This document shows, piece by piece, positions 25,950-34,948 of a stretch of DNA of 64,000 nt; position 1 is the stretch's first letter; each line of letters starts with the position of its first letter. The stretch comes from Aquimarina sp042434915 (lineage in GTDB: Bacteria; Bacteroidota; Bacteroidia; Flavobacteriales; Flavobacteriaceae): contig NZ_CP170198.1 of NCBI RefSeq assembly GCF_042434915.1, positions 1,674,001 to 1,738,000 on the forward strand, read 5' to 3'. The translations under genes were made by a program, and so were the position numbers. The notes under the pieces were generated by a model, which saw nothing but the letters and a program-made list of their open reading frames with translations, did no database searches and was not told the DNA's origin.

Positions 25950-28025
25950 TTATGGGGTTAACTTTGTTGTCAAATACTCTTGCTGTTCTTTTGACAAACG
26001 ATCCCTTAAAACTACATATTTCTTTTGATATTTTGAATCCAGAAGCAATTTATCCAAAATATTTCGACATTGATTTCTAAATCTCCAATTATAATGAGTA
26101 GCACCATCTATCAAATTGATCAATGACTCATCAGAAAAAATTTGTAAACTCTCCAAATAGGTGAAGGCATTCTCACGGGTACTAAAATGATATTTGGACG
26201 AGGTATACCCCGCAAGCTCTCTATAATAAGTTGCGTGGTTAGCAGTATTAAAATTAGGAGTGCTTAATGCTAATACTAACCACAGTATACGTACATTTTT
26301 ATCATTAAAGCCAACTATGTTTTTGGTTTGCTCAAGATAGGTAGTTCGCTTTTCTGGAAAATTAGACCACAAAAAATATAATGTAGGTTCTATGGTAGCA
26401 TAAGAACTATCTGTCAATAAATTTTCATACGGTTTTTGTAGGTCTGGCATAATCTCACTAACTGTAGTTGCGATGGCTTGTCGAACCAGTATATTATTAG
26501 TATCAAAAGCTTTATTGTACAAGGCTAAGGCTTCTTGTGTGGTTTGACCTTCTAATTGATAAACGGCCTCTTGCGCCATGTACTCATTAACTGGGAATGC
26601 AAGTGCCTGAGCGAGAAGCCCCCACTTACCTGCCAAGGGTTGGGTACGCTCTTGTGCCAAACTTAAATAGGCTTTGATAAAATCTGACTTAGTTAATATA
26701 TTTAATGCTTCTTGTGCTGGGAATCGCACATTTATCATCCATTTCTTTTTAAAATCTGATAATTTAATACCACTTACCTGCTCTGCTATGTTCAAAAAAT
26801 CAGAAGTGGTAACATTTTTAAATTGGTATGTTTGAAGGTATTTTTTTATAGTTTCTTTAAAATTTGTATCTCCAATTAAATTTCTAAGAGCATGTAATGT
26901 CCAAGCGCCTCGTTGATAAAAAGTAAGAGAACTTGCCTTTGGATCTAATAGCGCTGTCGCCTGATCTGTTTTGGATAGCGCAATTAATTGTTCGGCGCTT
27001 TCATATAATTTGAACTCAAAATAGTCATCGCCAAAGATTTCACGCTCTGCTAACAGTGCATAATAGGTAGCAAACCCCTCCTGCAGCCAATGGTGTGTTC
27101 CTTCGGTTTCTGTTACTAGGTTACCAAACCATTGATGTGCTAATTCATGAGCATTCACACTTATATAATTGCGATCTTGATACGCTACTGAGTCTATGAC
27201 AAAGGCATCAGAAAAAATAGTGGTCCCTGTATTTTCCATACCAGCATAGAGAAAATCTTTTACAGGTACTTGCTTATAATTTTGCCAAGGATAAGGCACA
27301 CCTATTTCTTTCTCCAAAAAATCAAACATACGTTTACTATGACGGTAGGTAGGTTCTACTTTTACTTGATCTTCTGGATAATAATACATGATTAAAGGAA
27401 TACCTGATGTTGCAGTTTCTTGCTTGTGTTGATACGCTCCTATAGCAAAAGCAACCAAATAACTGCTCATCGGCTGTTTCATATCGTAGGTCCAAGCTTG
27501 TATGCTATCATTGATCTGTTTTTTTTGGAGCAATGTACCATTTGCAATAACCTGTGCATCCTTTTTATACTGTATCGTTAAGTCAAAAATGACTTTTTCT
27601 CGCATGTCATCAAAACTAGGTAACCAATGGGAGGTATATTTACCTTGTCCTTGTGTCCAAATTTGATTTCTTCCTTGATAATCTTGTATAAAATATACCG
27701 CCTTTTTGGGCTTTGCCGTATACGTAATTGTCAGGGAATGTGTGGTATTTGGCTTTAGATTTGTTTGTAGGTTTATTGCATCATTACTATATGTATAGTC
27801 TATTTTTTTTTCGTCAAGCGAAAGCGCTTCAATCTGCATTGCACGGGCATCAATTGTTATTGTCTGTCTCGCTTCTAATACGTTAAAAACATAGCGTACA
27901 TCACCAGAAACACTTTTTTCTTCGGCATTGACCAATAAAGTAGCGTCTGCAGTCAAAAAATCAACCGATTGTGCCGCTACGGTCAAACTAACAAGGATGC
28001 AACAATAGAATAGGATAAATTTCAT
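25950..28025 (-). CDS. M1-family aminopeptidase, exported
   Basis: The 691-aa zinc metallopeptidase removes N-terminal residues from peptides. The signal peptide ends near residue 18 (LTVAAQ). The exopeptidase motif is GMENTG, and the zinc site is HELAHQWFGN (about residues 292-301) with the third ligand Glu in WLQEGFATYY. An N-terminal beta domain and a C-terminal helical repeat region (ALALYNKAFDTNNILVRQAI) follow the family order. It probably digests peptides in the periplasm. Divergent from recG; patatin follows 8 bp downstream. Confidence 0.94.
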   Translation of the reverse strand: MKFILFYCCILVSLTVAAQSVDFLTADATLLVNAEEKSVSGDVRYVFNVLEARQTITIDARAMQIEALSLDEKKIDYTYSNDAINLQTNLKPNTTHSLTITYTAKPKKAVYFIQDYQGRNQIWTQGQGKYTSHWLPSFDDMREKVIFDLTIQYKKDAQVIANGTLLQKKQINDSIQAWTYDMKQPMSSYLVAFAIGAYQHKQETATSGIPLIMYYYPEDQVKVEPTYRHSKRMFDFLEKEIGVPYPWQNYKQVPVKDFLYAGMENTGTTIFSDAFVIDSVAYQDRNYISVNAHELAHQWFGNLVTETEGTHHWLQEGFATYYALLAEREIFGDDYFEFKLYESAEQLIALSKTDQATALLDPKASSLTFYQRGAWTLHALRNLIGDTNFKETIKKYLQTYQFKNVTTSDFLNIAEQVSGIKLSDFKKKWMINVRFPAQEALNILTKSDFIKAYLSLAQERTQPLAGKWGLLAQALAFPVNEYMAQEAVYQLEGQTTQEALALYNKAFDTNNILVRQAIATTVSEIMPDLQKPYENLLTDSSYATIEPTLYFLWSNFPEKRTTYLEQTKNIVGFNDKNVRILWLVLALSTPNFNTANHATYYRELAGYTSSKYHFSTRENAFTYLESLQIFSDESLINLIDGATHYNWRFRNQCRNILDKLLLDSKYQKKYVVLRDRLSKEQQEYLTTKLTP

Positions 28026-28090
28026 AATAAGGTGTAATCAAATAGGTTGCCAAAATAACGATTTTATTGCGATTATGTGACAAGATTAGC

Positions 28091-28123
28091 TTTGATCTGT
28101 TTGGCAATAAATAGTATCTTCGT
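28091..28123 (+). promoter_or_regulatory. Candidate recG promoter
   Basis: TTTG (28091-28094) and TATCTTCG (28116-28123, one mismatch to TAnnTTTG) are 21 bp apart. The position implies translation starts at 28128 or 28140, not at the upstream in-frame GTG (28077). Confidence 0.4.
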
Positions 28124-28127
28124 CCTT

Positions 28128-30230
28128 ATGAATCCGAGTATGTTACAAACTCCAATTGATTATCTTAAAGGTGTGGGACCAAATCGTGCTGCTATTTTAA
28201 GATCAGAACTTGGGATTCATACCTATCAAGACCTTATAAATCTTTTTCCGAATCGTTATATCGACAAAACGCGATATTATAAAATTAATGAACTACAACG
28301 CAATGGTGCAGAGATGCAAATCGTTGGTAAATTGATTCATCTTAAAACTGTTGAGCAAAAGCGTGGTAAACGTTTGGTTGCAAAATTTATTGATGATACG
28401 GGTGAGATGGAGTTGGTATGGTTTCGCGGACATAAGTGGATTAGAGAAAATCTAAAACTCAATGTACCGTATGTAATTTTTGGAAAAGTTACTTACTATA
28501 ATGGATTTAGTATGCCACATCCCGAGATGGAATTAGTAAGTGAGCATGAAAAAAATTTAAAGATCGGCATGCAACCGATCTATCCATCTACCGAAAAGCT
28601 TGCTAACAAAGGTATTACCAATCGAGCAATTAGTAAGATGGTGCAACAGGTATTTATTGAGACCAAAGTTAGGTTTTATGATACCTTACCAACCGATATA
28701 CTAACATCTCTCAAATTGATTAGTAAAAGTGAAGCTGTTTTAAATATTCACTTTCCCAAAAATCAAGAACTATTATCCAAAGCACAGTTTCGCTTAAAAT
28801 TTGAAGAGCTCTTTTATATACAACTACAACTCATTACCAAAAACTTGCTTAGAAAACAAAAAGTAAAAGGATACCCCTTTACCGAAGTGGGAGAGCATTT
28901 TAATAATTTTTATAACAAGCATTTACCCTTTGATCTTACGAATGCTCAAAAACGAGTGATCAAAGAAATTAGAAACGATATGGGCAGTAGTGCCCAAATG
29001 AATCGCTTACTACAGGGAGATGTAGGCTCTGGTAAAACAATTGTTGGTCTTATGGCTATGCTCCTAGCGATTGATAATAACTTTCAAGCTTGCATAATGG
29101 CACCTACCGCAATTCTTGCCAATCAACATTATCAAGGCATACAAGAACTGGTAAAGGATTTGCCGATAACCGTTAAACTTTTAATGGGAAGTACAAAGAC
29201 CAAAGAGCGTCGTATCCTGCATGAGGAGCTTGAAGCTGGTACGCTTAATATACTTGTAGGTACACACGCCATCCTCGAGGATAAAGTTAAATTTAATAAT
29301 TTAGGACTTGCTATCATTGACGAGCAACATCGTTTTGGTGTAGCGCAGCGTTCAAAATTATGGCATAAAAACACCTATCCTCCACATATCTTGGTAATGA
29401 CCGCAACTCCTATACCTCGTACGCTAGCCATGAGTTTGTATGGGGACTTGGATATTTCTGTAATCGATGAACTACCACCAGGACGTAAAGCTATTAAAAC
29501 AGTGCATCGATTTGATAGCAATCGTTTAAAAGTTTTTAAGTTTATTGAAGATGAAATCAAGAAGGGTAGACAGATTTATATCGTATATCCTCTAATACAG
29601 GAGTCTGAGGCTATGGACTATAAGGATTTGATGGATGGATACGAGAGTATCGCAAGATCTTTTGCACCACCTACCTACCAAATTTCAATTGTACATGGAC
29701 AAATGAAACCTGCCGATAAAGATTATGAAATGGATCGTTTTGTCAAAGGCGAAACTCAAATCATGGTAGCTACCACTGTAATCGAGGTAGGAGTTAATGT
29801 TCCCAACGCCAGTGTTATGATTATTGAAAGCGCAGAACGTTTTGGTTTGTCACAACTACACCAATTACGTGGACGTGTAGGTCGAGGTGCAGAACAAAGT
29901 TTTTGTATTCTTATGACCAGCCATAAATTATCAGAAGATAGTAAAACTCGATTAGAAACTATGGTGCGCACCAATGATGGGTTTGAAATTGCCGAGGTAG
30001 ATTTAAAACTTAGAGGACCTGGTGATATTATGGGAACTCAACAAAGTGGAGTGCTCAATCTCAAAATTGCAGATATCGTTAAGGATAACGATATTTTAAA
30101 GTTAGCAAGATCCTATGCGCTCAAAATTTTAAAGGAAGACCCAAGTTTATCATTTGAAAAACACAAAGTAATTTTATATACCTATCAGCAAATGGCAAAA
30201 CATAAAAATATCTGGAATTACATTTCGTAG
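28128..30230 (+). CDS. recG: ATP-dependent DNA helicase RecG
   Basis: RecG remodels stalled replication forks and Holliday junctions. The protein is 700 aa from the ATG at 28128 and shows the wedge/OB domain (about 40-160), Walker A GDVGSGKT, MAPTAILANQH, DEQHRFGVAQR (motif II), MTATPIPRTLAMSLYGDLD (motif III), TTVIEVGVNVPNAS and QLRGRVGRG (motif VI), then the C-terminal ELRGPGD-like KLRGPGDIMGTQQSG. An in-frame GTG lies 51 bp upstream, but candidate promoter elements fall inside that extension, so 28128 (MNPSMLQTPIDYLKGVGP) or 28140 is preferred. The repeat array begins 80 bp after its stop. Confidence 0.94.
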   Translation: MNPSMLQTPIDYLKGVGPNRAAILRSELGIHTYQDLINLFPNRYIDKTRYYKINELQRNGAEMQIVGKLIHLKTVEQKRGKRLVAKFIDDTGEMELVWFRGHKWIRENLKLNVPYVIFGKVTYYNGFSMPHPEMELVSEHEKNLKIGMQPIYPSTEKLANKGITNRAISKMVQQVFIETKVRFYDTLPTDILTSLKLISKSEAVLNIHFPKNQELLSKAQFRLKFEELFYIQLQLITKNLLRKQKVKGYPFTEVGEHFNNFYNKHLPFDLTNAQKRVIKEIRNDMGSSAQMNRLLQGDVGSGKTIVGLMAMLLAIDNNFQACIMAPTAILANQHYQGIQELVKDLPITVKLLMGSTKTKERRILHEELEAGTLNILVGTHAILEDKVKFNNLGLAIIDEQHRFGVAQRSKLWHKNTYPPHILVMTATPIPRTLAMSLYGDLDISVIDELPPGRKAIKTVHRFDSNRLKVFKFIEDEIKKGRQIYIVYPLIQESEAMDYKDLMDGYESIARSFAPPTYQISIVHGQMKPADKDYEMDRFVKGETQIMVATTVIEVGVNVPNASVMIIESAERFGLSQLHQLRGRVGRGAEQSFCILMTSHKLSEDSKTRLETMVRTNDGFEIAEVDLKLRGPGDIMGTQQSGVLNLKIADIVKDNDILKLARSYALKILKEDPSLSFEKHKVILYTYQQMAKHKNIWNYIS

Positions 30231-30311
30231 CCTACAATCGTACGCAAACCGTATATAGTACTCTCACAACGCTGTTTATGGCACAATACTTTTATAAAAG
30301 TCATCAATAAT

Positions 30312-30540
30312 GCTCCTGCAAACTGCGAGAACAAAAAAAATCATCAACATAGCTCCTGCAAATTGCAGGAAGAAAAAAAACCGTCAACATTGCTCCTGCA
30401 GATTGCAGGAAGAAAAAAAATGATTTTTTTGGCCCCTGCAATCTGCGAGAACAAAAAAAATGCTCTGCACGGCTCTCGCAAATTGCGAGAAGGTTTTACA
30501 ATCGTTTATTTGGCTCCTGCAAATTGCAGGAAAAAAATAA
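30312..30540. repeat. Six-unit, 40-bp-period palindromic repeat array
   Basis: Units start at 30312, 30352, 30392, 30432, 30472 and 30513, so the period is 40, 40, 40, 40 and 41 bp. Each begins with an inverted repeat of the form TCCTGCAA-x-TTGCAGGA preceded by GC, followed in four of six by an eight-A run, then about 11 variable bases (some share TCATCAACAT-like text). Unit 5 has both arms changed to TCTCGCAA/TTGCGAGA. Units 1 and 4 mix the two arm types. The array lies between recG and a DUF6261 gene. Because 40 is not a multiple of 3 it is not a coding repeat, and the roughly 11-nt variable part is too short for CRISPR spacers. Confidence 0.9.
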
Positions 30541-30575
30541 GTGCTATTTCCCTCATTTTTATATTTTTATAGCAC
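30541..30575. repeat. Inverted repeat at the end of the array
   Basis: GTGCTAT (30541-30547) and ATAGCAC (30569-30575) are perfect 7-bp arms around a 21-nt T-rich loop, immediately after unit 6 and 24 bp before the DUF6261 start. It could fold in the leader or mark a protein site. Confidence 0.5.
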
Positions 30576-30599
30576 TAAACTTTTAAAACCTTACCTAAC

Positions 30600-31292
30600 A
30601 TGATTAAAGATGTATTTTATTCGTATTTAAATCCAGAGAATCTAACCCGTTTATCTAGGCAATCAATTAAGATCATTACCGATAACCATCCTAATCAAGA
30701 TGCCTTTATAATGTTTATAGATAAACTTGATGCAACTACTACTGCTGCCGAAGCTGCAATTGGTACTACCACAAAAGAGCAACTTACCGACACCGTTTAT
30801 CAATTAGACACCAATAGAGACCAAACTTTTATTGGACTAAGAGATCATTTATCGGCTGGACAACGCCGCCACCGCAATCAAGAGTATGCAAGTGCCTGTA
30901 TGCGCTTATTATCGGTTATAGTAAAGCATGGACGTGATATTAGTAGATTACCATATAATGAAGAAAGTGCTGTAATCAATGCTCTTATTAATGAAATCAC
31001 CTCTGCCAACTATGCTAATGATCTCGATATTACCCATACCAAAGCATGGGTTAATGAGCTACAAAAAGATCAAGAAGCTTTTGAAAACACGTATGTGCAA
31101 CGTACTGCAGAGAAAGTTGCTAATACTACCCTTACAGATAGAGAATCTGTAAAATTATTAAAACCAGAACTCAATAAGTTTTATACTTTGATCAATGCAT
31201 TCTATTTGAGTGATCAAATACCTAATCTTGAAAAGTCTATAGATCAAATTAATGATACTATTGATCGAATTGTAGCTAGTGCTAAACGATAG
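30600..31292 (+). CDS. DUF6261-family protein
   Basis: The 230-aa protein is soluble and predicted all-helical, with no signal, cysteine motif or known catalytic residues. The pattern RDQTFIGLRDHL, LPYNEESAVINALI, AWVNELQKDQEAFENTYVQR and a last helical segment ending RIVASAKR fits the Bacteroidota family DUF6261, from memory of that family. Function is unknown. It sits directly downstream of the six-unit hairpin array and has its own strong terminator at 31324, so the array, leader and gene form a compact isolated locus. The helical repeat character suggests a structural or nucleic-acid/protein-binding role, but that is a guess. Confidence 0.78.
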   Translation: MIKDVFYSYLNPENLTRLSRQSIKIITDNHPNQDAFIMFIDKLDATTTAAEAAIGTTTKEQLTDTVYQLDTNRDQTFIGLRDHLSAGQRRHRNQEYASACMRLLSVIVKHGRDISRLPYNEESAVINALINEITSANYANDLDITHTKAWVNELQKDQEAFENTYVQRTAEKVANTTLTDRESVKLLKPELNKFYTLINAFYLSDQIPNLEKSIDQINDTIDRIVASAKR

Positions 31293-31323
31293 TTTTACAG
31301 TACTGGGAAGGATTGAGTAAAAA

Positions 31324-31371
31324 GAACGTGTCACAAATGTATCTATCACATTTGCTTGGCACGTTTTTTTT
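31324..31371 (+). terminator. Rho-independent terminator after DUF6261
   Basis: AACGTG/CACGTT outer arms and CAAATGT/ACATTTG inner arms form a nested hairpin followed by a run of eight T, 32 bp past the stop. Confidence 0.85.
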
Positions 31372-31487
31372 ATGCAACATCATAGTTATTTAAGAATATA
31401 AAACACCTATTAATTAATATAATGAACTATCTTTTTTAACACACTACAATTGATTTACTATGGTTATTAGAGGTGCGTACAGGCAAC

Positions 31488-32102
31488 CTACTCTCCTCCT
31501 ACTGCGCAGTGTTCAATATAAAAAGATAGTATCTCCTTAACATCTCTTTTTCTATATTCTCTAGTTTCAATTTTATTGACTAGTACAGGACAATCTTTAA
31601 AATAAGCCGAAGCTACTTTTTTAAAGTTTTTGCTAAAAATTTGATTGGAGCCAAGGTGTGTAATTCCTATTTCGCCTTCTTTATGTACGTAATAATTTTT
31701 TATAGGAGCACTCCCCGACGTTACAAAGCCGCTACCAAACTGGTCAGGTTCACCTCGCATAGTACGATAACTGCGATCATAGGTACGATATAAGGTCACC
31801 ACACCTTGCTTAACCAATTCGACTACCACGTATGTATTGGTTCCTCGTACCCGTCGCTGTACATAATGTACCATCCCATAGGGTTCGTGTATTGTTGCTC
31901 TAGCGATACTATCAAAACTAAAGTCTTGAGCTTTATCCTTTTTTTCTTTTTTAAACTTTATTTTTCCCGAAGCTCTTATTTTACCTAAACCTATAAGCTG
32001 TTTTCCATCTTTATATGTTAAAATTGCGGTAGAACGTTGCGCATATACAGGATTATAAGAGAGCAAAATCGTTGATATTACTAGAAAAAAAATATATTTC
32101 AT
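31488..32102 (-). CDS. Secreted protein of unknown function
   Basis: The protein is 204 aa from the ATG at 32100-32102, starting with a clear signal peptide (MKYIFFLVISTILLSYNPVYAQ). A longer frame reaching 32171 would place 23 residues before the signal and is rejected. The mature part is basic and beta-rich (TAILTYKDGKQLIGLGKI, TNTYVVVELVKQGVVTLYRTYDRSY), with two cysteines in the last third (KDCPVLV and EHCAV). I do not recognise the family. It is isolated, with the endonuclease gene 62 bp upstream in its reading direction. Confidence 0.72.
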   Translation of the reverse strand: MKYIFFLVISTILLSYNPVYAQRSTAILTYKDGKQLIGLGKIRASGKIKFKKEKKDKAQDFSFDSIARATIHEPYGMVHYVQRRVRGTNTYVVVELVKQGVVTLYRTYDRSYRTMRGEPDQFGSGFVTSGSAPIKNYYVHKEGEIGITHLGSNQIFSKNFKKVASAYFKDCPVLVNKIETREYRKRDVKEILSFYIEHCAVGGE

Positions 32103-32250
32103 ATGTTTTGAAAATATGATTTGAATTGGCAAAATATAAAATAATACACTAGCATCCCTAGTATCAATCACATTTAGCCATATTGCCCTTCAACAAAAAA
32201 TCCGCAAAACTCTTAGTAATGCAGATTTAATACTAGTTTGGCAAGATGCA

Positions 32251-34425
32251 TTATTGTTTTATAAAACGTTTAAAAACCGAATTAGAATTTGTAGTTACAG
32301 ATACAAAATAAATACCTGTAGGTAGTTGTTTTAAAGAAATTTTCTTTTTAGAGACAGTTCCGCTACGAACTATTTGCCCACTATGATTCATTATTTTAAA
32401 TTCTGAAGTATCTCCAAAAGACTTTTTTAAAACAATATAATCTTTAGCAGGATTCGGGTAGACTATTAAACCAACCTCATCCACAGTATTGATTTTTTTA
32501 ATAGAATCCTTTAAACCATAAGAAGAACGTGCAGTACTAGTCGTACAAAAACTTGTTGATTCTTGTGCAGCATACCTTCCTCCAGATGCTAATACCGAAT
32601 TTGTAGTAGTCCTAACCAATTGATAAGAACCATTGCCATAAGTACAACACATGCCATCACCATAGGCATCTTTAATTGAGAATGTGTAACATCCATTTGT
32701 TAATGTTCTAGTTAATGTTAGCGTAGTATTATCTGCTTGATTGGGATAGGGACCACCACTATACACAATTTGATTATCGCTATTTCTTAGTTCCCAACTC
32801 GTTTCTTCGGGATATTGGTCAAAAGTAATACGCAAGCGTACCCCTACTGTAGATGACCCAGGTACACCATCACCGTGCTTGCCTAAATCTACAAACGTAT
32901 TTTGCGCAAAACTATCCCATTCACTACTAGTATACGACGCACTACCTGTAGTTACCGAGGTTCTACGTCTTAATGTTTTATCCTTGCCAAAATTTGCTGT
33001 TCCACCATTAAATACACCTACAATGTCTAGGAGATTAGCATCTTTAAACAATCCGATAGCATCATTGCCGTTAAAATTCATCTCTGTCGCATTAGAGCGT
33101 TGGTCGCTTACATTTATAATAGCACTAGAAGCTTGATTATTTGCAATTACATAGACCGCGCCGTTAGCTAATATGCCTGATAAGGATATCCCGCTAGACC
33201 AAGGTCCGGCACCGTTGGATTGTTTTTTAAGACGATATGCCGATAAATTAATAGTACTTCCCGTACGATTCACAATTTCGATAGCTTTATTATAGGATGA
33301 ACCTTCAACATATTCTGAGATAAATACTGCATTGTGTATCTCTCCTGGATTTCCGTTTTGCGTGGTTACACTTCTCGAATTACTATTAGCAGACCGATTA
33401 CCCGCTGCGTCCCTTGCTTTAATTGTAAACGTATACGTGGTTCCCATGGACAAACCTGAAATAATAGCTGTTGTATTTGACACCGTAGTATATAGACTTC
33501 CGTTACGATATATTTCGTAGCCAGTTACTCCAACATTATCGGTAGCCGCATCCCATATGAGTTGTGTGCTGGTTTGAGTGGTACTAGTGCTACTTAAATT
33601 TTTAGGCGCTGTAGGTGCCTGCATATCTTCAGCAGAACCTGTACCAAAACGATCTTCTGCTTGAGGGCCTCCCCAAATTGAAGTGGCAAATGCGGGATTA
33701 TCGATAAACGGATTACGGTTCCCTTGTATACCTTCTAATAAAAGATTACGTTGCAATTCTAGTACAGATACAGGATCCTCAACATTCCATTGTAATAATA
33801 ATTGTACCATATTACTATCATTTGCTGTAGTACTACCAACCGCAACGTTAGTAGGCAGACAACGATTGCCATACCGTATGTACATATAAAACATCATACG
33901 AGCCACATCACCTTTAAACTCGTCTCCAGGATACCAGTGACCTTGGGAGGTAGTTCCAGAATTTCCTGATCCATCGCCAAATTTACGACTCCCTCGGTTA
34001 GAGTTACGTTGTACATCTGAAGGTCTTAAATGATGAGCATCTGCGCCAGGTCCACTCGTTCCCAGATTAGGGTTACCTAATGATTTGGGGTATACATGTT
34101 CGCGATTCCAGTCAGTTGTGCCACCGCCATTATTATTAATTCCTCTCGTACGATCTGTAGTTGTGTTACCATCGGTATCATTATATCCATATAATAAAAT
34201 AACTTTCCCTGATCCCAAGGGGTCTAGGTCTGTTTGTTTGAGTGCGTCCCAAACTCCAGGTGTATAAGATAAGAATGTTGTATGAGTATTTGTTACTTTG
34301 CTTGCCAGTTCATTTTTGAGCGATACACCTGTCAAATTAATATTGACATCACTATAATAATTAGGCACTTGACTGTAGCTTACCGCTATTGCTAGGAACA
34401 TTAAAAAAAGTAAACCTTTCTTCAT
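32251..34425 (-). CDS. T9SS-exported endonuclease I with Fn3 and lamin-tail domains
   Basis: The 724-aa extracellular nuclease has a signal peptide (to about residue 18, VSYSQ) and then an endonuclease I domain (about 25-260) with the NREHVYPKS active-site block and DAHHLRPSD. A fibronectin type III domain (about 275-355, APTAPKNLSSTSTTQTS), a lamin-tail-like domain (about 363-510, NAVFISEYVEGSSYNKAIEI) and a further beta region follow. The C-terminal type A T9SS sorting domain has YPNPAKDYIVL and PTGIYFVSV. It probably degrades environmental DNA at or outside the cell surface. Confidence 0.93.
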   Translation of the reverse strand: MKKGLLFLMFLAIAVSYSQVPNYYSDVNINLTGVSLKNELASKVTNTHTTFLSYTPGVWDALKQTDLDPLGSGKVILLYGYNDTDGNTTTDRTRGINNNGGGTTDWNREHVYPKSLGNPNLGTSGPGADAHHLRPSDVQRNSNRGSRKFGDGSGNSGTTSQGHWYPGDEFKGDVARMMFYMYIRYGNRCLPTNVAVGSTTANDSNMVQLLLQWNVEDPVSVLELQRNLLLEGIQGNRNPFIDNPAFATSIWGGPQAEDRFGTGSAEDMQAPTAPKNLSSTSTTQTSTQLIWDAATDNVGVTGYEIYRNGSLYTTVSNTTAIISGLSMGTTYTFTIKARDAAGNRSANSNSRSVTTQNGNPGEIHNAVFISEYVEGSSYNKAIEIVNRTGSTINLSAYRLKKQSNGAGPWSSGISLSGILANGAVYVIANNQASSAIINVSDQRSNATEMNFNGNDAIGLFKDANLLDIVGVFNGGTANFGKDKTLRRRTSVTTGSASYTSSEWDSFAQNTFVDLGKHGDGVPGSSTVGVRLRITFDQYPEETSWELRNSDNQIVYSGGPYPNQADNTTLTLTRTLTNGCYTFSIKDAYGDGMCCTYGNGSYQLVRTTTNSVLASGGRYAAQESTSFCTTSTARSSYGLKDSIKKINTVDEVGLIVYPNPAKDYIVLKKSFGDTSEFKIMNHSGQIVRSGTVSKKKISLKQLPTGIYFVSVTTNSNSVFKRFIKQ

Positions 34426-34688
34426 AATTTTGAGTTTGTGTTCATTAGTTCTATACAGATAGCAAAATACTACTTATTTATGAATACTATGTTGTGTAAA
34501 AAAACATGCAGCGTGTAATGGTTTTAACTCTTGTTAGTAAAATCACTCTCAAAACAAGCCAATTTACTGAAATTAAATAAGTTAATACAATAAAACCGTT
34601 GATTTATTGTGCTTTTCACACCTTCAAAAAAGTAAAATTTAAACTATATTTAAAATGTAGTAAGCGTAACTATTTAAACAACTTTCAT

Positions 34689-34877
34689 ATGAAACTTATC
34701 AAAAATCTAAAGGGCATTAAAACTTTAAGTAAAACTGAACAAAGTTCAATCAAAGGTTCCTTAGCCAACAGAGTATATTGTAATGGACCACATCAATGTT
34801 GTGTTAGATGGCCTAACGGACAAGAATTTTGTGATTACGGGTATTGCCAATCCAATGGTAATTGTATGTGGGCGTAA
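34689..34877 (+). CDS. Bacteriocin-like leader peptide with six-cysteine core
   Basis: From the ATG at 34689 the peptide is 62 aa. The first 24 residues (KNLKGIKTLSKTEQSSIKGS) match the leader style of flavobacterial bacteriocin-like or double-glycine peptides, though the usual GG is GS here. The core (about residues 25-62) has six cysteines (YCN, QCCV, FCD, YCQ, NCM) and many aromatic and Asn/Gly residues, suggesting three disulfides. The frame continues upstream to 34599, but no leader would begin there. No transporter or modification enzyme lies in the window. A strong terminator follows at 34900. Confidence 0.72.
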   Translation: MKLIKNLKGIKTLSKTEQSSIKGSLANRVYCNGPHQCCVRWPNGQEFCDYGYCQSNGNCMWA

Positions 34878-34899
34878 GCTACATTTGAAATTAGACCAG

Positions 34900-34948
34900 A
34901 AGTTCTAAGCTAGTATGTGTTTTATCGTACGTTGCTTAGAACTTTTTT
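34900..34948. terminator. Terminator after the cysteine-rich peptide gene
   Basis: AAGTTCTAAGC and GCTTAGAACTT are perfect 11-bp arms around a 23-nt loop, followed by a T-run that abuts the end of the convergent ackA. Confidence 0.85.

Noticed and set aside
30312..30540. CRISPR array
   Set aside because: The variable stretch is only about 11 bp, units are internally palindromic with substituted arms, and no cas genes are present.
30312..30540. Stack of Rho-independent terminators
   Set aside because: On the plus strand each hairpin is followed by A-runs, and on the minus strand the T-run precedes the hairpin, so neither orientation gives hairpin-then-U-run.
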